Notes under the pieces: generated by a model
Databases searched by the model: none
What the model saw: only the letters and a program-made list of their open reading frames with translations
What the model was told of the DNA's origin: nothing
DNA from: Pseudobdellovibrionaceae bacterium
GTDB lineage: Bacteria; Bdellovibrionota; FAC87; UBA2466; JACKAF01
Direction: 5' to 3'
Assembly: GCA_020635235.1 (NCBI GenBank)
Contig: JACKAF010000003.1
Coordinates: 186,001-250,000 of the forward strand
DNA: 64,000 nt
Part shown: positions 25,324-32,105 of the stretch, piece by piece
Layout of the letters: every line of letters begins with the position of its first letter
Position numbering within the stretch: position 1 is the stretch's first letter
Program-made: the position numbers and the translations under genes

Positions 25324-25632
25324 GTGCGCCACTTATTACTTACACTCGGTTTATTCTTCTCACTCATTTTGATTCCGCAGACAGCGTCAGCAAGCAGCGG
25401 GCTCCAACGTGCTTTTCGCGGTGCGCGGGGAAGCCATGCCATACGGCGTCGCGTTCCGCGGCCCGCCATCCGGCGCTTTCGGACCCCTCGCCGTCACGCC
25501 GGGATTCGAGGTCGCTACCGCAGCGATAGATACTCCGCCAGCAGCGGCCGCGGCCGGATTGCCGAGCGGAGTTTGCGTCGCGGCCTTTCTGCGGTAAAAG
25601 GGCTGGATGCGCACCGTCTGTTACGCCGTTAG
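25324..25632 (+). CDS. Small Arg-rich exported protein
   Basis: A GTG start gives a strong Sec signal peptide (MRHLLLTLGLFFSLILIPQT then ASASSG). The roughly 78-residue mature part is extremely basic, with Arg making up about a third of residues and few acidic ones, plus Ser/Gly. It overlaps the next gene by 26 bases. A weak GAGA sequence precedes the start. The role is unknown; binding of DNA, lipid or polyanionic cell wall is a guess. The gene may be doubtful because the GC-rich stretch also opens other frames, but the signal peptide is unusually good. Confidence 0.5.
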   Translation: MRHLLLTLGLFFSLILIPQTASASSGLQRAFRGARGSHAIRRRVPRPAIRRFRTPRRHAGIRGRYRSDRYSASSGRGRIAERSLRRGLSAVKGLDAHRLLRR

Positions 25633-26146
25633 TCCCGAAATCTCTCTTACCGAAATCCGCCGTGGGGACAAGCCCGCCTTTCTTGAATACCTTGTCGAGA
25701 AAGAAATCTACGATTTCACACTCGCTATTCCCCATCCCTACAAGGAGGACGATGCCGATGAATGGATTCGCCTCAACGAGGAACGCCTCGAGCGAGAAGC
25801 TCCCATCACAACGTTTGCTATTCGTCAGGGGGATAGACTGATTGGGTGTTGCGGCTTCTTGGAAGCGCAGGGACCCATGAAGCACACGTCGGAAATTGGT
25901 TATTGGATAGGTAAGCCACACTGGGGAAAAGGGATCATGTCCCAAGTGGTTTCCAAACTGTGCGAAATCGGATTCAAGGAACTTGGTTTTTTTCGCCTAA
26001 CGGCCCATATCTTTAGCCACAATGGGCGATCGGAACGGGTGCTTGTGAAGAACCGCTTCAAGCAGGAAGGTGTGCTCCGCAGCCATTACCTCAAGGATGG
26101 TGAGTACCGAGACGCTAAGATATTTGCGAGGCTAAAGACCGATTAG
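25607..26146 (+). CDS. GNAT-family N-acetyltransferase (RimJ/RimL-like)
   Basis: The 179-residue protein has the GNAT order: an N-terminal strand with ISLTEIRRGDKPAFLEYL, a central FAIRQGDRLIGCCGF strand pair, the acetyl-CoA loop region GYWIGKPHWGKGIMSQVV, and LTAHIFSHNGRSERVLVKNRFKQEG, the alpha3/beta6 Asn-x-x-S block typical of RimJ/L and spermidine-type acetyltransferases. These acetylate protein N termini or small amines; the target is unknown. Confidence 0.85.
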   Translation: MRTVCYAVSPEISLTEIRRGDKPAFLEYLVEKEIYDFTLAIPHPYKEDDADEWIRLNEERLEREAPITTFAIRQGDRLIGCCGFLEAQGPMKHTSEIGYWIGKPHWGKGIMSQVVSKLCEIGFKELGFFRLTAHIFSHNGRSERVLVKNRFKQEGVLRSHYLKDGEYRDAKIFARLKTD

Positions 26147-26186
26147 TCCACTTGTCACACTGCGAGCCAGGCGGTAAAACCGACCC

Positions 26187-26576
26187 ATGGCGCAGACCTA
26201 TACAGAACCCTACCAAGTATTTTTAGATGACATCGACTACTGGGGCGTTGTCAGTCACCATAAATGGATTGCTATCTTTGAGCGTCTGCGCACCAAAGCC
26301 TTTGCTGAACCCTTTAAGGAGTTGTTGGGTGCTGGGTTTGGCCTAGTAGTCGCGGGGCTTACGGTGAGTTACAAAAAGCCTGGGATCTTTAACCAGAAAC
26401 TTACCGTGGAAATTACACCGCAAAGTGTGGGGCGAGCGTCTTTTGAAGTGAAACAGGTGGCCCGAGATGAAAAAGGAGAAGTCCTTGTCGAGGCCAACGT
26501 CCATCTAGTCTACGTGGATCGTGCGGGACGCCCAGTGAAAGTGCCAGACGACGCCCGTAAGCGTTTTCTCGAGTAG
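26187..26576 (+). CDS. 4-hydroxybenzoyl-CoA thioesterase-like hotdog protein
   Basis: A 129-residue single hotdog domain. The N-terminal FLDDIDYWGVVSHHKWIAIFE matches the YbgC/4HBT active-site loop (D-x-D-x-x-G-V-x-x-H, with Asp contributing to thioester hydrolysis), followed by the helix ERLRTKAF and strands VAGLTVSYKKPG and FEVKQVARDEKG. These enzymes hydrolyse acyl-CoA or acyl-ACP. It converges tightly on asnB (2 bases between stops). Confidence 0.85.
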   Translation: MAQTYTEPYQVFLDDIDYWGVVSHHKWIAIFERLRTKAFAEPFKELLGAGFGLVVAGLTVSYKKPGIFNQKLTVEITPQSVGRASFEVKQVARDEKGEVLVEANVHLVYVDRAGRPVKVPDDARKRFLE

Positions 26577-26577
26577 C

Positions 26578-28503
26578 TTATTCGGTACCGGGACGGAAGA
26601 TGTCCTGAAGCATATTCAAACTGAGAATCACCATCACTAAGGGATCGGCGACACTACGTTGCTCTGCTGGGAGTTTCTGCAACTGGGCGCTTAGTCCGGC
26701 AAGCGCCTTGTCATTGAAGAACGGGAAACGAGAGCCGTTTGCGCTTTCCATCTGAGCACGAACAAATTCGGCCATCGGCCCATTGTCGCGTCCGGCGGCG
26801 GGCGGCGCCAAGAAGGGATGCTTCTGGCGTTTGTAAATCGTTTCCGTAACGTAGGGCTTTGCGGCCTCTTTAAGAATAAACTTTTCGCTAAGTCCGTTGA
26901 TCTTGTAGTTCATGGACAGCTGGGTGACATACTCGACAAGCTTGTGATCCAGGAAAGGCAAACGCCCTTCCAAAGAGTGCGCCATTTCCATGCGATCCCC
27001 AAGAACGGTGAGAATATAGCCTGGAAGAGCCATCTTGGACCAAAGATAAAGCGATTGGTTAACGGGATCCCGCCGTAGAACTTGTCGACTGAGATCCAAC
27101 TCATTTAAGAAGAGCACGGCCGCCTCGCGCTCGGAGAGGCGCTTACCCAGCTCCGGTTGCAAGATCATTCCAAGCTTCTCGCCCATTTGGAAATTAGTTT
27201 CGAAGAAGGACGGAACGAAACCCAAGATCTGCTTTATACGTGCTGACTTGGGCGACTCTTGAGTGGCGAGCACGACGCCGCGCGAGACACTGTTACTCGC
27301 TTTAAGCTGTTCTAGAGCTTCTTCCAGCGCCTTCGGATCCTGCCCCTCGCTGTTATAGAGCCACAAATCCCTGCGAAAATGCGGGTAGCCGGCGAATACT
27401 TCGTCCGAGCCTTCACCGGTCATTACCGTCTTGATTCCCGCAGCGTGTACTTTCTTGCTGAGGATAAACTTGGCAACTCCGTGCGGGTTTATGCAAACGC
27501 TTTCTGCATGTCGGACAGATTCTCTAAAGTTATCGACGATATCCTGGTCTGTTATCGAAATCGGCTCAAATTTGGCGCCGGCGTGTTTTGCCATTTCTTC
27601 AGCGATGGCTCGCTCGTCATAGGCGCTGTCGTTGCCGAAAGAGAGCGTGAAGGCGCGGAGCGGACGCTGAGAAAAGTGGTTGGCAACACCGAGTACCGTA
27701 CACGAGTCCAAACCGCCGCTTAGATAGCAGCCTACTTCCACGTCTGCGCGCAAACGGAGCTTAACGGCTTCTTCGATAAGGCGTCTGGTTTCAAGAACCG
27801 CTTCTTCCATAGGCGGGTTCTTGGTTTTTCCCTGCTCGGGATAGTTGAAGTCCCAGTACGGCTGAATTTTAAACGAATTTTTGGAAGCCAATAGGAAATG
27901 GCCTGGTGGAATCTGTCGGATGCCCTTGAAGAGGCTTCGATCCTGGTGCAGCACCATGCCTGCACACAACTGCATGACGCTTTCTTCGTCCCAAATAGCT
28001 GGTACTCCGGTAGCAAAGAGGGCTTTGATTTCTGAAGCAAAAAGTAATTTCCCTTTGTGTTGCGTGTAAAAGAGCGGCTTGATTCCAAAGCGATCGCGAG
28101 CCGCGAAAAGCGTTTCGTTTAATCCGTCCCAAATGGCAAAGGCGAATTCCCCGCGCAGCTTTTCGAGACAGGTGGTGCCCATTTTCCTGTAGAGGTGCAG
28201 AGCGATTTCGGAGTCGGATTTGGTGGCAAAGCGGAACCCTTCTTTTTCGAGCTCACTCCGAATGGCTTCAAAGTCGTAGAATTCGCCGTTCGCGACCAGC
28301 GTATTGGTGCCGTCGGTGATGGGTTGATCGCCTGTAGAAAGATCGATGATGCTGAGTCGGGTGTGCCCGAGGCCCACGCGGCCGTCTTTTCCAAACCAGC
28401 GTCCCATTTTGTCGGGGCCACGGTGGACGATGGCGCCCATTCCGCGTTCCAGCTCTTCATGGATGGGGCCGTTTTGAGAGACGATTCCGATGATTCCGCA
28501 CAT
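26578..28503 (-). CDS. asnB: Asparagine synthase (glutamine-hydrolysing)
   Basis: The N terminus MCGIIGIV has the Ntn nucleophile Cys2 of the class II glutaminase domain, continued by VHRGPDKMG, LGHTRLSIIDL and NGEFYDF. The synthetase half has the PP-loop SGGLDSCTVLG and MTGEGSDEVFAGYPHFRR. The 641-residue length fits the long AsnB type. It makes Asn from Asp, ATP and Gln. An AAGGAG sequence precedes the ATG. Some asnB homologues work in surface polysaccharide assembly; no such neighbours are seen here. Confidence 0.94.
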   Translation of the reverse strand: MCGIIGIVSQNGPIHEELERGMGAIVHRGPDKMGRWFGKDGRVGLGHTRLSIIDLSTGDQPITDGTNTLVANGEFYDFEAIRSELEKEGFRFATKSDSEIALHLYRKMGTTCLEKLRGEFAFAIWDGLNETLFAARDRFGIKPLFYTQHKGKLLFASEIKALFATGVPAIWDEESVMQLCAGMVLHQDRSLFKGIRQIPPGHFLLASKNSFKIQPYWDFNYPEQGKTKNPPMEEAVLETRRLIEEAVKLRLRADVEVGCYLSGGLDSCTVLGVANHFSQRPLRAFTLSFGNDSAYDERAIAEEMAKHAGAKFEPISITDQDIVDNFRESVRHAESVCINPHGVAKFILSKKVHAAGIKTVMTGEGSDEVFAGYPHFRRDLWLYNSEGQDPKALEEALEQLKASNSVSRGVVLATQESPKSARIKQILGFVPSFFETNFQMGEKLGMILQPELGKRLSEREAAVLFLNELDLSRQVLRRDPVNQSLYLWSKMALPGYILTVLGDRMEMAHSLEGRLPFLDHKLVEYVTQLSMNYKINGLSEKFILKEAAKPYVTETIYKRQKHPFLAPPAAGRDNGPMAEFVRAQMESANGSRFPFFNDKALAGLSAQLQKLPAEQRSVADPLVMVILSLNMLQDIFRPGTE

Positions 28504-28732
28504 GAGGTGCTCCTTTGCACTTGGGTCTATTTAGCGAAAACCGGACCCGGTACCCCCATGCCTTATCAAGAATAAATATCTGGGATATTAAGGGCTTATT
28601 AAGTTTCGTCTCAGATCGCACCCAGACTGGCGTCTCCGAGTGACACGAAAAGTACCAGTGATGACGCAGAATGTTAAGTTGCTTTGTGCCTGAGTGTTGC
28701 TCAAAGAACCCGCCGCAGGGGTAAAGGGACAA
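28504..28732. other. asnB upstream region
   Basis: The 229 bases between the asnB start and the tRNA-Leu repeat array contain the asnB promoter region. I see no clear boxes, gene or palindrome here. Confidence 0.3.
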
Positions 28733-28926
28733 TGCTCGCGGCCAGAATCGAACTGGCACGACCTAAAAGATCGAGGGCCTGAGGGGAGGGAAAGTCATGG
28801 ACTTAAAATCGGTATTCGGACGGGAAGAATGCTCGCGGCCAGAATCGAACTGGCACGACCTAAAAGATCGAGGGCCTGAGGGGAGGGAAAGTCATGGACT
28901 TAAAATCGGTATTCGGACGGGAAGAA
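28733..28926 (-). repeat. Two identical 97-bp tandem units carrying tRNA-Leu(UAA) 3'-half copies
   Basis: Units 28733-28829 and 28830-28926 are identical as read. In each, the first 45 bases equal bases 28927-28971 of the intact tRNA-Leu (3' acceptor strand, T arm, most of the variable arm). The other 52 bases contain a 12-base stretch (28799-28810 and 28896-28907) that is the reverse complement, on the tRNA's transcript strand, of the tRNA anticodon arm. The array sits directly downstream of the tRNA in its direction of transcription. Confidence 0.95.
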
Positions 28927-29011
28927 TGCTCGCGGCCAGAATCGAACTGGCACGACCTAAAAGATCGAGGGATTTTAAGTCCCTTGCGTCTACCAATTCC
29001 GCCACGCGAGC
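28927..29011 (-). tRNA. tRNA-Leu (anticodon TAA)
   Basis: On the minus strand the acceptor GCTCGCG pairs with CGCGAGC and the discriminator is A. The anticodon arm GGGA-CTTAAAA-TCCC gives TAA. A class II variable arm (TCGATCTTTTAGGTCGT region) and the T arm GCCAG-TTCGATT-CTGGC are present. CCA is not encoded. The 3' flank is the 97-bp repeat array. Confidence 0.97.
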
Positions 29012-29073
29012 CCAAGGGTGCCAATCTGCGATGCGGAGGACGGCAGCATACACGGCGAGTCCCCTTTGGGCAA

Positions 29074-30219
29074 TCAGAGCGGCGCCAGGGATTTTCGCTC
29101 CCACCGATAAAAGGCCAGAAGTCCAGACGAGGCGACGGCGAAAAAGAGGACCGGAAGCCAGTAGGCCTTCGAGATACCGACCGCATCGGTCAATCGCCCG
29201 ATTGAGAAGTGGCAAAGAGCCAAAGTGATTTGCATCGCGACTAGAATCCAAAGTGTGAGACTGCGCCATTGATTGGGGAAATTGCGCGCCAGTCTGGCCA
29301 TGAAGATCGGGAAAAATGGGCCCATCAGTCCCGCTGCTGCAAATCCTAACGGGTAGCCGGCACGGCCTGCAAAAAAACCTAGAAACGCCATTACCAACGA
29401 AAAGGCGAGTAGTGGCCATTCCCACTCGTTTCGGAGCGTAAAGAGACAGACCATTCGGCTAAGCGCCATCGCGAGAAAAAAACCGCTAGCGTAGGGTGAG
29501 GCCTGGCTCACGGACATGCCGGCGGTTTCTACCAGGTACGTGGGTAGCCACATCGAAAGTGTGACTTCTCCGCCGACATAGCCTCCCATTGTGAGTAGAA
29601 GTACACACTGAAACAGGCTGAGCTTTTTGGACTGTACGGTGCGCGCGGGAACTTCACCAAAACCGTGCGCCCGGATCAGATAGTAAAGTGTAATGGCGGT
29701 GCCCACCGGAGGGATAATGGCCAAAGTCCATGGCCAACTCCAACCCCAGACCAATATGCCGCTGACCACAAGCGGGGCTGCAAGGGATCCAAAACCATAC
29801 ATAGCGTGGAGGGCACAAAGCAAACGCGCCTGCTTGGAAGCGGGAACGGCTTGGAGGATGAGAACATTGGCACACGCGCCAAATCCGGAAACGACTCCTC
29901 CAAGAAGCACCCCGAACACAACAAAGGTTGAAAAGGAACTCACGTAGAACGCGTAGATGCACGCAAAGAGAGCAAAGATGGCGGTCGCGATGGCAACTGC
30001 CTGCTCGCCGTATCGGTTCATCAGCGGCATGAAAGATCCGGAACAGAAAACAGAAATAATATAGCCGCCAACGAGAAGGGCGCTTGTTTGGCTGTGCGTT
30101 AGCCGGAGCAGCTCGCGGAAAACCGGCAGGAGTGGCCCACGTGCGTTATCCACGAATGCCCCCACCAGTAAAAAACCAAAACTCGCCGCCACCAATCTCT
30201 TGTTCATCAAGTTGGGCAT
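29074..30219 (-). CDS. Major facilitator superfamily permease
   Basis: The protein has about twelve hydrophobic segments in the MFS pattern, with GGYIISVFCSGSFMPLMNRYGE resembling the loop 2-3 motif, VVSGFGACANVLILQAV at helix 4 and LLCALHAMYGFGSLAAP at helix 5 as in FucP-like sugar transporters. A cytosolic Lys/Ser linker sits after helix 6. The start is uncertain: ATG at 30219 or 30207; neither has a strong Shine-Dalgarno and a TTG at 30246 is also in frame. The substrate is unknown. Confidence 0.8.
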   Translation of the reverse strand: MPNLMNKRLVAASFGFLLVGAFVDNARGPLLPVFRELLRLTHSQTSALLVGGYIISVFCSGSFMPLMNRYGEQAVAIATAIFALFACIYAFYVSSFSTFVVFGVLLGGVVSGFGACANVLILQAVPASKQARLLCALHAMYGFGSLAAPLVVSGILVWGWSWPWTLAIIPPVGTAITLYYLIRAHGFGEVPARTVQSKKLSLFQCVLLLTMGGYVGGEVTLSMWLPTYLVETAGMSVSQASPYASGFFLAMALSRMVCLFTLRNEWEWPLLAFSLVMAFLGFFAGRAGYPLGFAAAGLMGPFFPIFMARLARNFPNQWRSLTLWILVAMQITLALCHFSIGRLTDAVGISKAYWLPVLFFAVASSGLLAFYRWERKSLAPL

Positions 30220-30290
30220 TGTGAAGCTCGCGGCGGCATTTCGCAAGCCTTTGGTTGCCGTCTTCAGGCCCCGGCTCTAAGCTCATCGGA

Positions 30291-31037
30291 ATGAACTTAC
30301 GGGTTTTACTTCTTGCGAGCCTAATGTTGATTTCCCCACCCCTGCTTAGGGCCATGGGCGCAAAGGACGATGTACTCGTTTCGATTGCCGACGTCGATCC
30401 GACCATCCTCGTGGAAGCGCGTTACTACAGCACACATAACTTTGTGGGGCGGCCCATTCGAGGCTATGAGGCGGCGAAGTGTCTATTGACTCGGCCGGCG
30501 GCGAACGCGCTCAGCGCTGCGCAAAAAGAGTTTCTTAAAGGTGGTCATACTATTAAGGTTTACGACTGCTTTAGGCCTCAGCGTGCGGTGGATGATTTTG
30601 TCGAGTGGGCACGCGACCTAAAAGACCAAAAAATGAAAGCCGAATTTTATCCCGCCGAAAAGAAAGAAGAACTCTTCCAAAACGGTTACATCGCTTCTCG
30701 TTCTGGACACTCGCGTGGAAGTACTTTGGATCTGACCTTGGTTAAGCTTCCGGCTAAAGCGAACGCAGAATTTCGCGAAGGGCAAAGTCTTGTGGACTGT
30801 ACTTCGGTGAAGCGTTTTCAAGACAACTCTATAGACATGGGAACCGGTTACGACTGTTTTCATCCACTTTCGCATACTGATAACCCTAAGATCTCGAAAC
30901 TCGCGAGGAAAAACCGCGACAGGCTCCGCTCCGTTCTGGAGTCTCACGGTTTTCAAAACTATTCCAAAGAATGGTGGCATTTTACTTTGAAAAATGAGCC
31001 CTTTCCGAATACCTACATGGATAGACCGGTAAAGTAG
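30291..31037 (+). CDS. Exported VanX-type D-Ala-D-Ala dipeptidase (M15D)
   Basis: The ATG at 30291 starts a signal peptide (MNLRVLLLASLMLISPPLLR), so the enzyme acts outside the cytosol. M15D motifs: YDCFRPQRAV, SRSGHSRGSTLDLTL with Zn ligands His and Asp in the HxxGxxxD pattern, MGTGYDCF, and KEWWHFTL, which holds the catalytic Glu and third Zn ligand His. VanX cleaves D-Ala-D-Ala dipeptide. The export signal suggests a scavenging or peptidoglycan-recycling role like the DdpX/PcgL type rather than vancomycin resistance, since no vanH or vanA gene is present. Confidence 0.9.
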   Translation: MNLRVLLLASLMLISPPLLRAMGAKDDVLVSIADVDPTILVEARYYSTHNFVGRPIRGYEAAKCLLTRPAANALSAAQKEFLKGGHTIKVYDCFRPQRAVDDFVEWARDLKDQKMKAEFYPAEKKEELFQNGYIASRSGHSRGSTLDLTLVKLPAKANAEFREGQSLVDCTSVKRFQDNSIDMGTGYDCFHPLSHTDNPKISKLARKNRDRLRSVLESHGFQNYSKEWWHFTLKNEPFPNTYMDRPVK

Positions 31038-31054
31038 TTATTTTGGGGGGCGAA

Positions 31055-32101
31055 ATGGTTTATGGGGGCATTTACCGCGCAGTATTTTTCTTTGCGCTTT
31101 TTTGGGCCAGCCATGGATTTGGCGCGAGCAAGGCCAAAGCTAATAATCATGAATGTCCAAAGGGAGATTGGAAGAACTCTCTGGTTCTCCATCACATCGC
31201 GGTCGGGCAAGGTGATGCGACTTTCATGCGCACACCCTCAGGCACAACGGTTTTGATCGATGCGGGGCTGCCGGGCAGAGGCAAAGCCGATGTCGTTCCG
31301 ACTTTGCAAAAGTGCTACCAGCTAAAAAATCTCGACTACGTTGTGCTTACGCATTTCGATCAGGATCACCACGGGGGCCTTGCGCAGGTGCTCAAACATT
31401 TTAAAGTAAGCCACGCGCTCTACGATCCGGGTGACAAGATGTACACGGGAGCAACCGGACCCAAAACCATGTTTGCCCGGTTCAAGAAAGCGGCGGACGC
31501 AACGGGAAAACGAAAGGTCCCTAACGTCGGTAAAAGTGCTATCCCGGATAAGAGCGTTGATTTTACAATCGTGTCGGTAAACGGAAAAATTTTCAAGCAC
31601 GGCGATATCCCCATACTGAATGATAAGGGTAAACCAAAAGACGATAACGCCATCTCCATTTCGATGCATGTGCGCTACGGCACGTTCGATTACTTTATCG
31701 GTGGGGATTTGACCGGAGGGGGAAACCGCACTCCTGACATTGAAACAGCGGTGGCTAAAGTTGTCGGGGACGTGGATGTTCTGCATGCCAATCACCATGG
31801 TAGCGAAACTTCGAGCAATGATGCGTTCCTAAAAGCGCTGGAACCCGAGCACGTGGTTATCTCAGTAGGGAATGGTGGTCTGAACAAGGGACGCTATCAT
31901 CACCCGGAGACCAGCGTACTAGAACGTCTCGATGGGTATAGTTTCGTGCGGAATGTTTTCCAAACGGCCAAAGGGGAGAGCTTGGCTCCGCCCGCGGTGA
32001 AGCAAAAAGTCACAAACATGAATGGCGACGTTATCCTGGTCGCAGAGAAAAACAGCTTTACTGTTCAAGGCTATGGAGATTTCCGAACGGACGGTGATTG
32101 A
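31055..32101 (+). CDS. Exported ComEC-like metallo-beta-lactamase-fold hydrolase
   Basis: The start is the ATG at 31055 behind GGGGGGCGAA; the frame extends to a TTG at 31043. A signal peptide (VFFFALFWASHGFGA) precedes an MBL domain: LHHIAVGQGDATFMRTPSG, VLIDAGLPG, THFDQDHHGG (HxxxDHxGG metal site), DYFIGGDLT and ANHHGSETSSND with HVVISVG. This is the pattern of the C-terminal ComEC domain and of secreted MBL proteins, here without ComEC membrane segments. A nuclease or phosphodiesterase role is likely by analogy. It follows the VanX-like gene by 17 bases, possibly in one transcript. Confidence 0.85.
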   Translation: MVYGGIYRAVFFFALFWASHGFGASKAKANNHECPKGDWKNSLVLHHIAVGQGDATFMRTPSGTTVLIDAGLPGRGKADVVPTLQKCYQLKNLDYVVLTHFDQDHHGGLAQVLKHFKVSHALYDPGDKMYTGATGPKTMFARFKKAADATGKRKVPNVGKSAIPDKSVDFTIVSVNGKIFKHGDIPILNDKGKPKDDNAISISMHVRYGTFDYFIGGDLTGGGNRTPDIETAVAKVVGDVDVLHANHHGSETSSNDAFLKALEPEHVVISVGNGGLNKGRYHHPETSVLERLDGYSFVRNVFQTAKGESLAPPAVKQKVTNMNGDVILVAEKNSFTVQGYGDFRTDGD

Positions 32102-32105
32102 CTGA

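Noticed and set aside
25364..25945. 193-codon minus-strand frame opposite the Arg-rich and GNAT genes
   Set aside because: No ribosome-binding site or domain; the opposite strand has a clear GNAT domain and signal peptide.
28733..29011. 97-bp repeats as a CRISPR array or integrase attachment pair
   Set aside because: Only two full units, spacers are identical rather than diverse, and no Cas or integrase gene is in the window.
28797..29228. Open frame of 143 codons with a repeated peptide running across the tRNA-Leu repeats
   Set aside because: Its repetitiveness comes from tRNA and spacer DNA, on the antisense strand of the tRNA; no start signal or domain.
30291..31037. Vancomycin-resistance interpretation of VanX
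   Set aside because: No VanH or VanA; the signal peptide places it outside the cytosol, away from the D-Ala-D-Ala pool.
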